Shown piece after piece: positions 1-7,758 of a stretch of DNA of 64,000 nucleotides. The stretch comes from Ruminococcus sp. (GTDB lineage: Bacteria; Bacillota; Clostridia; Oscillospirales; Acutalibacteraceae). The stretch spans positions 12,041 through 76,040 of the forward strand of contig SFGA01000009.1 of assembly GCA_004556705.1 (NCBI GenBank). Reading direction: 5' to 3'. Positions within the stretch are counted from its first letter, which is position 1. Every line of letters starts with the position of its first letter. The notes beneath the pieces were generated by a model. The model searched no databases. It had not been told where the DNA came from and worked only from the letters and a program-made list of their open reading frames with translations. The translations under genes and the position numbers were made by a program.

Positions 1-398
1 AGCTTGTTGCAAAGCAGGAAGAACAGCAAAAGGCTGAAAAAGAGAGAATCGAAGAAATACAGGGTATTGCTAAAATCGGAATTGAGGATTTTGCAAAGGT
101 AGAGCTTAAATCGGCTGAAATTAAGGCTTGTGAGCCTGTAAAGAAAGCTAAAAAGCTCTTAAAGCTCACGCTTGACGACGGAAGCGGTGTTGACAGAACG
201 GTTGCAAGCGGAATTGCCAAATGGTACACGCCAGACGAGCTTGTCGGCAAAAAGGTAATTGTCGTCTCAAACCTCAAGCCCGCTACACTCTGCAGCGTTG
301 AAAGTCAGGGTATGATTTTGGCGGCAGATGCAGGCGAGGATGATGTCAAAGTCGTTTTCCTTGATTCGTCAATTCCTAACGGTTCAAAGATAAGATAA
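1..398 (+). CDS. metG: methionyl-tRNA synthetase, C-terminal part (5' truncated)
   Basis: Reading from base 3 gives about 131 residues ending in a TAA at 396-398; the start lies outside the window. The part seen is the dimerising tRNA-binding (Trbp111/EMAP-type OB-fold) domain at the C-terminus of many Firmicutes MetRS. Family signatures are RTVASGIAKWY, a GKKVIVVSNLKP stretch and a final SQGMILAA block. A lysine/glutamate-rich helical linker precedes it. The domain adds tRNA affinity to the catalytic body, which charges tRNA-Met in the cytoplasm. The stop overlaps the tatD start by one base (TAATG), so the two are probably translationally coupled; metG-tatD is a common Firmicutes order. A free-standing Trbp111 protein cannot be excluded without upstream sequence. 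Confidence 0.88.
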   Translation, partial: LVAKQEEQQKAEKERIEEIQGIAKIGIEDFAKVELKSAEIKACEPVKKAKKLLKLTLDDGSGVDRTVASGIAKWYTPDELVGKKVIVVSNLKPATLCSVESQGMILAADAGEDDVKVVFLDSSIPNGSKIR

Positions 399-1180
399 TG
401 TACAAGAATATTTTTGACACACACGCACACTATGATGATGAAGCCTTTCAAGACGACCTTGAAGGGCTTTTGTCTGCGTTCCCCGACAGCGGAATAAGCG
501 GAGTTGTTTCCTGCGGTGTAAACGAAGAAAGCTCAAGAGCAAATGTTCAGCTTGCTGAAAAATATGATTTTATGTACGTTGCCGTCGGTTATCACGGACT
601 TAACACAGAGGATTTAACAGACAATTATCTTGACGCAATAAAGGCATTAGCTCAAAATGAAAAGGTTGTCGCAATCGGAGAAATCGGACTTGATTATCAC
701 TATGAAAAAGAGTCGAGAGAGCTTCAGTTAAAAATTTTCTATGAGCAAATCAAGCTTGCAAACGAATTGAATTTGCCCGTAATAGTTCACGACAGAGAGG
801 CGCACGAGGACACGCTGAATATTCTAAAAGAATTAAAGCCTAAAGGTGTCGTGCATTGCTTCTCGGGAAGTGTCGAAATGGCGAAAGAAATAGTTAAGCT
901 CGGTATGTATATCGGTCTTGGCGGTGCTGTAACCTTCAAAAATGCCGTGAAACCCGTCGAAGTCGCAAAATATGTGCCGTCTGATAAGCTTTTGCTCGAA
1001 ACGGACTGTCCGTATATGTCCCCCGTTCCGTTCAGGGGCAAGCGTTGCACCTCGCTTTTAATTCCGTACACGGCACAGAAAATCGCCGAGGTGCGAAGCG
1101 TTGACGTTCAGGATTTGTTGGATATGACCGACCGAAATGCACGAAGTCTGTTTAATATCCCACAGCACAACACTGTTTGA
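398..1180 (+). CDS. tatD: TatD family metal-dependent hydrolase (DNase)
   Basis: A 260-residue protein of the usual TatD/YcfH length. The TIM-barrel metal ligands are visible: the N-terminal FDTHAHYDD (HxH), GEIGLDYHY (metal Glu), IVHDREAHEDT, VHCFSGS and LLETDCPYMSP (final Asp). TatD enzymes are cytoplasmic Mg-dependent 3'-5' exonucleases linked to DNA repair and nucleic-acid turnover; the exact substrate here is not shown by sequence. The ATG overlaps the metG stop, and no strong ribosome binding site precedes it, which fits coupling to metG. Nothing follows downstream on the same strand, so this is the last gene of its operon. Confidence 0.93.
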   Translation: MYKNIFDTHAHYDDEAFQDDLEGLLSAFPDSGISGVVSCGVNEESSRANVQLAEKYDFMYVAVGYHGLNTEDLTDNYLDAIKALAQNEKVVAIGEIGLDYHYEKESRELQLKIFYEQIKLANELNLPVIVHDREAHEDTLNILKELKPKGVVHCFSGSVEMAKEIVKLGMYIGLGGAVTFKNAVKPVEVAKYVPSDKLLLETDCPYMSPVPFRGKRCTSLLIPYTAQKIAEVRSVDVQDLLDMTDRNARSLFNIPQHNTV

Positions 1181-1205
1181 ATAAACTCAATCCACATCCC
1201 ACACG

Positions 1206-1230
1206 GTAGGGCGGTGGCTTGCTGCCGCCG
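1206..1230 (+). repeat. palindromic repeat A, copy 1
   Basis: A 25-base element beginning GTAGGGCGG and ending GCCGCCG; it can fold as a GGCGG/CCGCC hairpin. The reverse complement is found again at 1436-1460 with two mismatches. Non-coding and probably a REP/MITE-like intergenic element. Confidence 0.75.
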
Positions 1231-1293
1231 TTATAGATTGTTGATAAAATATGACAATTTTCGGCTAATGTGAAATTAAAATCAGCGCACAAT

Positions 1294-1320
1294 CCGTAGG
1301 GACAACCCTTGCGGTTGTCC
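1294..1320 (+). repeat. palindromic repeat B, copy 1
   Basis: A 27-base element, CCGTAGGGACAACCC followed by TTGCGGTTGTCC, with an internal GGACAACC/GGTTGTCC hairpin. An exact reverse-complement copy is at 1619-1645. Confidence 0.78.
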
Positions 1321-1350
1321 ATTAATTTGATTTAATATATAATATGTTGC

Positions 1351-1378
1351 GGACAGGGGCAAGCCCTGTCCCTACGGT
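1351..1378 (+). repeat. palindromic repeat C, copy 1
   Basis: GGACAGGGGCAAGCCCTGTCC followed by CTACGGT: a hairpin with a GGACAGGG/CCCTGTCC stem and the CTAC tail shared by this repeat class. Bases 1358-1378 recur exactly as a direct repeat at 1727-1747. Confidence 0.75.
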
Positions 1379-1435
1379 AGCATATTAAATTCAATTTGAT
1401 AGCACCGTTAGTTATTATATGTTGGTTAATTTCCT

Positions 1436-1460
1436 CGGCGGCAGCAAGCCACCACCCTAT
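1436..1460 (-). repeat. palindromic repeat A, inverted copy
   Basis: Reverse complement of the element at 1206-1230, differing at two positions near the CCCTAC end. With the first copy it brackets about 200 bases that contain repeats B and C. Confidence 0.72.
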
Positions 1461-1618
1461 CACGTCGTCGTTTGCAGCATATCGTTCGCAACAGCCTTTG
1501 GCTGTCTCTCACTCACTATGCAACTCCTCCTTTCCCGCAAAAATCACGCTCGACTCGCCTGTTCGGTTGTAAACGCCCTCACGACGGCTCGCTGTCGCTA
1601 CCAACTTTTGCGGATTGC

Positions 1619-1645
1619 GGACAACCGCAAGGGTTGTCCCTACGG
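1619..1645 (-). repeat. palindromic repeat B, inverted copy
   Basis: Exact 27-base reverse complement of 1294-1320. Perfect identity over about 300 bases of separation suggests recent spread or gene conversion of this element. Confidence 0.78.
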
Positions 1646-1726
1646 TTCAATATATTTTTTAATCTGTGCGAAGCACCCACTTCTTTTCATTTTTCAATTT
1701 TCTCTCTTATCTTTTCTCTGCCGTAA

Positions 1727-1747
1727 GGCAAGCCCTGTCCCTACGGT
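1727..1747 (+). repeat. palindromic repeat C, partial direct copy
   Basis: A 21-base exact copy of the right half of the element at 1351-1378; the left arm is missing, so this copy cannot form the full hairpin. It looks like a decayed or truncated repeat. Confidence 0.7.
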
Positions 1748-1783
1748 TGCATAAATTTTTCGTTCGATAACTTTTACGCAAAA

Positions 1784-1811
1784 ACAAACTCCCTCGTAAG
1801 AGGGAGTTTGT
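1784..1811. terminator. intrinsic terminator downstream of the SLH/LRR gene
   Basis: An 11-bp perfect stem (ACAAACTCCCT / AGGGAGTTTGT) with a CGTAAG loop. Read leftward from the surface-protein gene it is followed by TTTTT, so it is a good Rho-independent terminator for that gene. Confidence 0.85.
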
Positions 1812-1850
1812 TGTGTTTTGATATTTAATTCAACCTTGAAATTGAATAAA

Positions 1851-4721
1851 TTAAAGCATACCTTTATTTGCCATATTGTAAATTATCTGTGCTACTTCGG
1901 CTCTGCCTGCGTTGCCTGTGGGGTTGATATAACCTGCGTTACCTACTATGCCGTTTTCAACCGCCCAAGCTACTCCTGCTTTTGCCCACGGACTTGTATT
2001 TCCGCCGTCGGGATACGCCTGTACAATTGCATCAACGTCGCCCGTAGCTTCACCGCCAAAGTATCTGATGAAGATAAGACAAATCTGCTCTCTTGAAATG
2101 TATGTGCCGACGCCGAAATTATCTGCCGAATATCCTGTTACTATGCCTTTATCCTTCGCCCAAGCTACTGCCGAAGCGTAATAAGCACCTGCCTGAACGT
2201 CCGAGAAACCGCCGTTCTGTCCCTCATATGCTGAGAGGTCTACACCTGCAATTCTCGCAAGAATAAGTACAAAGTCCTGTCTTTGAATGTTATTCGACGG
2301 TCCGAATGTGCCGTTTGAATAGCCTGTGATATAGCCTCTTTCAAAGTTATACTTAACCGCATCATAGTACCAATCGCCGCTTCTGACATCGGGGAAGGTT
2401 ACGGGAGGAACCGTAGGCTCCGCAACCGTAACATTACACGTTGCCGTATATTCAATATTATTATATGTAAACTTCGCTGTGATTGTTGCATTTCCTGCGC
2501 CCTTAGCGGTTACAACGCCGTCTGACACGGTGGCAACATTTTTATTTGAAGATGACCAAGCTATCTTTTGGTCGCTCGGTGTTGTAGTTACTGTAATGCT
2601 TTTGGTACTACCTATACTGTCAAAAGACAATTTGTTGTTTGCAATAGTAATACTCGGTTTAACAACTTTAACATTGAATGTTGCTGTTTTTCCTTTATAA
2701 TTGACTGTAACCACCTTTGTTCCTGCGGTAGACGAATTGAAGCCCGTTATAGTCAAATCGGAAGTGATAACCTTTTCTGTATTGTCAGTATATTTAGCTG
2801 TGATTTCCAATCCTGTTGTATCAAGCGTGTCGCCAATAAAGTATTCTGTCTTTGTCGGCATTTTTGTAACTGAAATTAACAACAACTCATTAGTTGGAGC
2901 CATTGGCGAAAATTCAAATCCGTTATCCTTGGCATATTTTTCAGCAGCAGAGCCTTGATAGCCGTAAACCGTAAAGCCATCAATTGTTTTTATCTTATTT
3001 TCAACACTATCATAATAATATCCAAATGCTTCGCTGCCAATATCTTTTACACTTTTAGGAATTTTTACGCTTGTAAGCGAGGTACAACCGTAAAAAGCTC
3101 TAATACGAATGTATGTTCCGCTGTCAGGAATTGTTACGCTTGTAAGCGAGGTGCAATTTTCAAAAGCCCAATCGTCGATTTCTGTTACACTGTCAGGAAT
3201 TGTTACGCTTGTAAGCGAGGTGCAATTTTCAAAAGCCAATTTGCCTATATTTGTTACACTGTCGGGAATTATATATTTCGTTTCCGTCTTTCCTGCAGGA
3301 TATTTAATTAACTCAGTTTTTTCTTTATTAAACAGAACGCCGTTTTCGGAACTATAATTTGCGTTATTGCTGCTAACATTTATTTCTGTAAGTGAGGTGC
3401 AATCATCAAAAGCATATTTACTTATCCATGTTACACTGTCGGGAATTGTTATACTCGTAAGTGAGGTGCAATCTTCAAAAGCCCATTCACATATATTTGT
3501 TACACTGTTTCCAATTGTTACGCTTGTGAGCAAGGTGCAGTTGTAAAAAGCTTTTTCGCCAATTTCTGTTACACCGTTTCCGATTGTGGCGCTCGTAAGT
3601 GAAGTGCAATTCCTAAAAGCCCAATCGCCTATACTTGTAACATTGTCGGGAATTGTTATGCTTGTAAGTGAGGTGCAATCATCAAAAGCATATTCGCATA
3701 TACTTGTTACACCATTTCCGATTGTTACGCCTGTAAGCGAAAAGCATTCTTTAAAAGCATAAATGCCAATTTCTGTTACACTGTCGGGTATTGTGATGCT
3801 TGTAAGCGATTTGCAGTATGAAAAACCAGAATCGCCAATACTTGTTACACCGTTTCCGATTGTTATGCTTGTAAGCGAGGTGCAGCCTGCAAAAACATAC
3901 CGACCTATTTTTGTTACACTGTTGGGAATTGTGATGCTTGTAAACGAGGTACAATTCCAAAAAGCCCCGTCGTTTATACTCGTTACGCTGTCCGGAATTG
4001 TGACGCTTTTAAGTGAGCGACAACCGTAAAAAGCTTTCCCACCTATTTCTGTTACACTGTCAGGTATTGTTACGCTTGTAAACAAGCCAGAATAAAACGC
4101 TTCATCAGCAATTACTTTTGTTCCCTGCTTAATTTCAACATGGTCGAAAACATCATTTTTAATTTTAATCAAATGGTTACCAATATATAATATTCCGTTA
4201 TCCCAATTTGATTCATTATTGTAATAAGCAGTTTTAGCAAAAGCACCACCGCCTATACTTGTTACACTGTCGGGAATTGTTATGCTTGCAAGCAAAGTGC
4301 AATTGGCAAAAGCCCCCTCTCCTATGCTTGTTACACCGTTTCCGATTGTTACGCTTGCAAGTGAGGTGCAACCGCTAAAATTATAGTCCCCTATACTTGT
4401 TACACTGTCGGGAATTGTTACACTTTCAAGCGAGGTGCAATTGTAAAAAGCATAATCGCCTATGCTTGTTACAACGTTTTCAATTACAACCTTTGTAATT
4501 GAAGTTCCCCACGGCGGAGCTTCTTCCCAACTATAATCTTTCATTTTTCCGTTGCCGCTGATTGTAAGCACGCCATCGCTGTCAAGAGTCCATGTGCACT
4601 CTCCGGTTGTACCGCTTTTAACAGGGACTGCCGCAAATGACTCAACCGCCATAAGCGGCACGCTCGTTATTATCATCAAGATTGATAATAATACCGAAAT
4701 GATTTTCCTCGTATTTTTCAT
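1851..4721 (-). CDS. secreted BspA-type LRR surface protein with Ig-like and SLH domains
   Basis: A 956-residue exported protein. Residues 1-31 are a signal peptide ending SFAA. Residues about 60-605 hold a long run of BspA/LRR_5 repeats of about 23 residues (SLTSVTIPDSVTSIGDYAF type). About 610-690 resembles a Big_3 Ig-like domain and about 690-770 a Big_2 domain. Residues 775-956 are three S-layer homology domains that would hold it to pyruvylated secondary cell wall polymer. Such proteins usually mediate adhesion or protein binding; the ligand is unknown. The start has a GGAGAGG site just upstream. A perfect-consensus promoter overlapped by twin palindromes lies between it and a divergent XRE regulator, suggesting tight control. 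The near-identical DNA repeats could change in number by recombination. Confidence 0.92.
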   Translation of the reverse strand: MKNTRKIISVLLSILMIITSVPLMAVESFAAVPVKSGTTGECTWTLDSDGVLTISGNGKMKDYSWEEAPPWGTSITKVVIENVVTSIGDYAFYNCTSLESVTIPDSVTSIGDYNFSGCTSLASVTIGNGVTSIGEGAFANCTLLASITIPDSVTSIGGGAFAKTAYYNNESNWDNGILYIGNHLIKIKNDVFDHVEIKQGTKVIADEAFYSGLFTSVTIPDSVTEIGGKAFYGCRSLKSVTIPDSVTSINDGAFWNCTSFTSITIPNSVTKIGRYVFAGCTSLTSITIGNGVTSIGDSGFSYCKSLTSITIPDSVTEIGIYAFKECFSLTGVTIGNGVTSICEYAFDDCTSLTSITIPDNVTSIGDWAFRNCTSLTSATIGNGVTEIGEKAFYNCTLLTSVTIGNSVTNICEWAFEDCTSLTSITIPDSVTWISKYAFDDCTSLTEINVSSNNANYSSENGVLFNKEKTELIKYPAGKTETKYIIPDSVTNIGKLAFENCTSLTSVTIPDSVTEIDDWAFENCTSLTSVTIPDSGTYIRIRAFYGCTSLTSVKIPKSVKDIGSEAFGYYYDSVENKIKTIDGFTVYGYQGSAAEKYAKDNGFEFSPMAPTNELLLISVTKMPTKTEYFIGDTLDTTGLEITAKYTDNTEKVITSDLTITGFNSSTAGTKVVTVNYKGKTATFNVKVVKPSITIANNKLSFDSIGSTKSITVTTTPSDQKIAWSSSNKNVATVSDGVVTAKGAGNATITAKFTYNNIEYTATCNVTVAEPTVPPVTFPDVRSGDWYYDAVKYNFERGYITGYSNGTFGPSNNIQRQDFVLILARIAGVDLSAYEGQNGGFSDVQAGAYYASAVAWAKDKGIVTGYSADNFGVGTYISREQICLIFIRYFGGEATGDVDAIVQAYPDGGNTSPWAKAGVAWAVENGIVGNAGYINPTGNAGRAEVAQIIYNMANKGML

Positions 4722-4762
4722 AAAATCCTCTCCTCAATTTAATTTAATACATGTTGTTTTGC

Positions 4763-4785
4763 AAATATACCAAATCGGGATATTT
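4763..4785. promoter_or_regulatory. operator-like palindrome 1
   Basis: AAATATACC-N5-GGGATATTT, 9-bp arms with one mismatch. It lies around the predicted transcription start of the leftward surface-protein gene. It shares the ATACC-N5-GG(T/G)AT core with a second palindrome whose centre is 24 bp away, so a dimeric regulator binding both sites is plausible. Confidence 0.6.
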
Positions 4786-4787
4786 TG

Positions 4788-4808
4788 ATTATACCATTAC
4801 GGTATAAT
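4788..4808. promoter_or_regulatory. operator-like palindrome 2 overlapping the -10 region
   Basis: ATTATACC-N5-GGTATAAT, perfect 8-bp arms. The left arm contains the leftward -10 hexamer and the right arm contains a rightward TATAAT (4803-4808), so a protein bound here would cover promoters in both directions. The adjacent XRE regulator is the obvious candidate; that is inference from position. Confidence 0.65.
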
Positions 4809-4816
4809 TTTGTCAA
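4788..4816 (-). promoter_or_regulatory. sigma-A promoter for the SLH/LRR surface gene
   Basis: On the minus strand TTGACA (4811-4816), a 17-base spacer and TATAAT (4788-4793): an exact consensus promoter. The start point would be near 4781, about 60 bases before the ATG. Such a strong promoter under a palindromic operator suggests the gene is repressed by default. Confidence 0.8.
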
Positions 4817-4830
4817 CGGGTGGTGATTTT

Positions 4831-5037
4831 ATGCGTTTAAGAGAGCTGAGAAGGGCTCGCAACATTTCGCAATTAAAGCTGTCTATGGACTTGCAGCTTA
4901 ATCAAAACGCAATAAGCCGTTATGAAACAGGCTTGCGTGAGGCGGACTATGCAACTCTTATTAAAATCGCCGACTATTTCAATGTTTCCATTGATTATCT
5001 TCTTGAACGCACCGACAATCCCGAAATAAACAGATAA
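4831..5037 (+). CDS. XRE-family helix-turn-helix transcriptional regulator
   Basis: A 68-residue single-domain Cro/CI-type regulator. The HTH spans about residues 4-58, with SQLKLSMDLQLNQNAISRYE as helices 2-3 and the common ending ADYFNVSIDYLLERTDN. I chose the ATG at 4831 because GGGTGGTGAT sits just upstream; a TTG in frame at 4810 would add seven residues and consume that site. No sensor domain is present, so any signal must act through partner proteins or level. It is divergent from the SLH/LRR gene and next to the twin palindromes, so it probably controls that gene and itself. Its own rightward TATAAT is at 4803-4808; I see no good -35 for it. Confidence 0.88.
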   Translation: MRLRELRRARNISQLKLSMDLQLNQNAISRYETGLREADYATLIKIADYFNVSIDYLLERTDNPEINR

Positions 5038-5141
5038 GCAGGCTCTGTCTGCTTTTTATTTATGCCAAAATGCGTAAAACGATGTCTTATCACTTTGAAT
5101 TCCCCTAAAATAATTGCACAGACTATTATAGTTGACCTCTT

Positions 5142-5205
5142 GTAAATGTCAAACATTGCTTGAAATGTACTACAATTGAGTTGATGACAAGCAGTAAATG
5201 TCAAA
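5142..5205. repeat. direct repeat pair upstream of the second XRE gene
   Basis: GTAAATGTCAAA occurs at 5142-5153 and again at 5194-5205, 52 bases apart, just before the regulator start at 5223. The spacing (about five helical turns) and position suggest operator half-sites, but no binding data exist. Confidence 0.5.
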
Positions 5206-5222
5206 TACAAGCGAGGGAAATT

Positions 5223-5471
5223 ATGTTTATTAACAAAAGCATTGACGGAAGAAATAATATATGCGGAAAAAAGATATCCGAGCTTCGCAGAAAGCTTGAT
5301 ATTTCTCAAAGAGAACTTGCGGAAAAGCTGCAGCTAAACGGTCTTGATATTGATAAAAATGCCATTCAGCGAATTGAGGCAGGCAAGAGGTTTGTTACGG
5401 ATATTGAAATCGTTGCATTAACAAAAGTATTCGAAGTTAGTTTTGAAGAATTACTAAATCCCGAAAATTAA
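5223..5471 (+). CDS. second XRE-family helix-turn-helix regulator
   Basis: An 82-residue HTH protein: about 12 N-terminal residues, then ICGKKISELRRKLDISQREL, AEKLQLNGLDIDKNAIQRIE as the recognition region, and VFEVSFEELLNPEN at the end. I chose the ATG at 5223, preceded by GCGAGGGAA, over an upstream ATG at 5160 that has no ribosome binding site. It follows the first regulator by about 185 bases, which contain two copies of GTAAATGTCAAA, so it probably has its own promoter. The longer loop between HTH helices matches the stand-alone XRE proteins common in Clostridia. Target genes are unknown. Confidence 0.82.
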   Translation: MFINKSIDGRNNICGKKISELRRKLDISQRELAEKLQLNGLDIDKNAIQRIEAGKRFVTDIEIVALTKVFEVSFEELLNPEN

Positions 5472-5503
5472 ACTTCTGACGGTTAAATTTTGCACATAAA
5501 ATT

Positions 5504-5527
5504 AAGGGCAACCAAGCGGTTGCCCTT
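5504..5527. terminator. bidirectional terminator
   Basis: AAGGGCAACC / GGTTGCCCTT stem with an AAGC loop, between the convergent XRE and glycosyltransferase genes. It has CTTTCTGTTT on the right side and A/T-rich sequence on the left, so it can serve both. Confidence 0.8.
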
Positions 5528-5550
5528 TCTGTTTGTCAAGTTTTTCAAAA

Positions 5551-7620
5551 TTACTCTTCTCTGAGCTTGTTCACGTCTATAGTATATCCCTCATCAAGTG
5601 AGAGATTGGGGTTGTAATACGGATCGCCCTTGTCGAGCACACTCTGCCATCTGTCAAGAAACAGCTTCTTTTCTTCTAAAAAGCGTTCCCTGTTTTTCTT
5701 CTCTGTGTCCTTTCCACGGCTCAATGACTCATAATGATAGAGTTCGCAATAAGGATTGAATACGATATTTTTGCCAAGCTCTCTGATTTTCATACAAAGG
5801 TCAACATCATTGTATGCAACAGCAAGAGTTTCATCAAAGCCGTTAACTTTTTCAAAAACATCCTTCGGCACCATCATACAAGCCGCTGTAACAGCGCTTA
5901 AATCCTGTGCATAAAACATCTTGCCCATATAACCTGCGCCGGAACGGGGACTGCCGCAATGGCTGTGACCTGCAACTCTGTCTGCACCGAATTTTAAGAT
6001 AACGCCTCCGTGCTGGATTGTATCGTTTCCGTAATAGAGCTTTGCACCGACTGCACCGACATCCTCACGCTGAGCATACATAAGCATTTCCTCAATCCAA
6101 TTATGGCTGATTACCTGCGTGTCGTTATTCAAGAACAAAAGATAATCTCCGGTTGCCTGTGATACGGCATAGTTGTTTATCGCTGAATAGTTGAACGGCT
6201 TGTCATATTTTAATATCTTAACATTTTCAAGCTTTTCGAGTTCATTATAATAAGCAAACAATTTTTCATCCGTGCTCTGATTGTCAACAATAACCAGCTC
6301 GTAGTTATTATATGTCGAAAGGTTAAGAATTGACTCAACGCAACGGGAAAGGTCGTTTATATGGTTCTTGTTGGCAATTATAATCGAAACCTTGGGCGTA
6401 TCCTTGATTTCAAAATGTATACGGTAAATTGTCGGGTGTACGGGAGAACTTGTTACAATAGTGTTATATCCCTTACTCTCAAGGAAATCATGTACCGCCG
6501 CCTTACCGGCTTCAATGGCATAGGTCTTAGAATTTATATCCATTGCGACGGAATTTTTATGTGAACGCCAAAAATAAAGGAGCTTCGGAACATGTACGAC
6601 CTTGCTTGCCGCATCCGTAAGGCGAAGAATAAGGTCATGGTCTTGGCTGCCGTCGTATTTGCTTCTGAAAACGCCGACCTTGTCCAAAAGCGAAGCCTTG
6701 AATACCGAAAAATGGCAAATATAGTTGTTCGCAAGAAGATTGTCTATCGCAAAGTCGGGTTTGAAATGATATGTGACAATGTCGTTGAGATCCTCTCCGA
6801 CAAAAGTTACCTCATCGGTATAAACATACTCTGCACCCTGCTCGCATATAGCTTTCATAACCTCAAACAATGCGGAGGGATGAAGCACGTCGTCGTGGTC
6901 AAAAAGAGCGATATACTCTCCGCTTGCCATCTTAATACAAACATTGGTATTTTCCGAAATACCCTCGTTCTTTTCAAGCTTTTTATAAACAATTCTGCTG
7001 TCGTCCTTTGCAAGACTTTGGCAATACTCGCCGACAAAAGCGTGTTCGTCGTCGCTGCCGTCCGCAAGACAAAGTTCCCAATTTTTATAGGTCTGATCTG
7101 TAACAGACTTTATCATTTCAACAAGGAATTGCTTGGGTGTGTTGTACAGCGGAACTAAAATACTGATTTTGATTTTTTGCGGAAATTCATACGCTTCTTC
7201 ACGCTTTCTGCGTTCGGGAGTTATTGTATGAAGGAACTCTGCGTTTTTGATTTTCACGGGCTTACAAAGGCGATATTTGACAATTGCCTCCTTGTATCCA
7301 TGTCGCAAAAAGCACTTCAAGAACACAAAAATCGCCATAAGGCTTTGATTTCTTGAGATTAAGTTTTTAAACATCTGTGTGAATTTTCTCATCGGCGACA
7401 TCAAACGCCAATAGAAGCTGTTTCTTATCTCAATATTAGCATTATTTGCGGCGTCACGCTCGAGTGTGAGCCTGTTAACCGTATCGGAATATTTAGCTAT
7501 AGCTTTATTGAGCCTGTCAATTTCCGCCTGCTTTTGATCAAGCACAATTTTAAGCCTATTGTTTTCGGACTGCTCGTTTGAAATCTCGTCCGTATTAGGC
7601 TTAACGTTTTTTTCTTCCAT
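5551..7620 (-). CDS. two-domain family 2 glycosyltransferase
   Basis: A 689-residue cytoplasmic or membrane-associated protein. Residues about 10-65 are a predicted coiled coil, followed by a basic linker. The first GT-A domain starts near residue 150 (KISILVPLYNTP) and has FDHDDVLHPSA as its DxD-type site. The second starts near residue 400 (KVSIIIANKN) and has FLNNDTQV and an AYNDVDLCMKI block. Tandem GT2 proteins of this kind extend rhamnan-, teichoic- or exopolysaccharide-type glycans from nucleotide sugars; donor and acceptor cannot be read from sequence. It is a single-gene unit with its own promoter. The start has AGGTGGATGA just upstream. Confidence 0.9.
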   Translation of the reverse strand: MEEKNVKPNTDEISNEQSENNRLKIVLDQKQAEIDRLNKAIAKYSDTVNRLTLERDAANNANIEIRNSFYWRLMSPMRKFTQMFKNLISRNQSLMAIFVFLKCFLRHGYKEAIVKYRLCKPVKIKNAEFLHTITPERRKREEAYEFPQKIKISILVPLYNTPKQFLVEMIKSVTDQTYKNWELCLADGSDDEHAFVGEYCQSLAKDDSRIVYKKLEKNEGISENTNVCIKMASGEYIALFDHDDVLHPSALFEVMKAICEQGAEYVYTDEVTFVGEDLNDIVTYHFKPDFAIDNLLANNYICHFSVFKASLLDKVGVFRSKYDGSQDHDLILRLTDAASKVVHVPKLLYFWRSHKNSVAMDINSKTYAIEAGKAAVHDFLESKGYNTIVTSSPVHPTIYRIHFEIKDTPKVSIIIANKNHINDLSRCVESILNLSTYNNYELVIVDNQSTDEKLFAYYNELEKLENVKILKYDKPFNYSAINNYAVSQATGDYLLFLNNDTQVISHNWIEEMLMYAQREDVGAVGAKLYYGNDTIQHGGVILKFGADRVAGHSHCGSPRSGAGYMGKMFYAQDLSAVTAACMMVPKDVFEKVNGFDETLAVAYNDVDLCMKIRELGKNIVFNPYCELYHYESLSRGKDTEKKNRERFLEEKKLFLDRWQSVLDKGDPYYNPNLSLDEGYTIDVNKLREE

Positions 7621-7655
7621 AAATCATCCACCTATTTCAAGTTTGACTATTGGGT

Positions 7656-7684
7656 AGTATAGCATAACCACCCGTTCAAGTCAA
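7656..7684 (-). promoter_or_regulatory. promoter of the glycosyltransferase gene
   Basis: On the minus strand TTGACT, a 17-base spacer and TATACT. An imperfect GGGT...ACCC inverted repeat overlaps the -10 (about 7652-7673), which might be an operator. Transcription would start about 30 bases before the ATG. Confidence 0.7.
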
Positions 7685-7708
7685 ATAAATCAAGCCTTAC
7701 AAAATGCT

Positions 7709-7745
7709 AAATCCCGTTCAGATAAGCTTGTTCTGTACGGGATTT
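7709..7745 (-). terminator. terminator after the mgtC-family gene
   Basis: AAATCCCGT and ACGGGATTT arms enclose CAGA...TCTG, making a two-part hairpin downstream of the gene ending at 7759. The following T-stretch is short, so strength is uncertain. Confidence 0.6.
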
Positions 7746-7758
7746 TATATGTTTTCAT

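Larger units (their letters stand above)
1181..1850. other. non-coding repeat-rich spacer
   Basis: About 670 bases without a convincing gene. Short open frames at 1419-1754 have no family resemblance and run across the repeats. The spacer holds three families of GTAGGG-type palindromic elements, two of them present again in inverted orientation, plus a terminator hairpin near its right end. The arrangement looks like layered insertion of small palindromic repeats. Confidence 0.75.

Noticed and set aside
1419..1754. Open frames of 84 and 111 residues in the repeat spacer
   Set aside because: They cross the palindromic repeats, overlap each other and have no ribosome binding site or family pattern.
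2900..4500. CRISPR-like regular repeats
   Set aside because: The repeats are codon-phased LRR units of the surface protein and the intervals are coding, not spacers.
6361..7158. Plus-strand open frames inside the glycosyltransferase gene
   Set aside because: Antisense shadows of a well-supported gene, with no ribosome binding sites or families.
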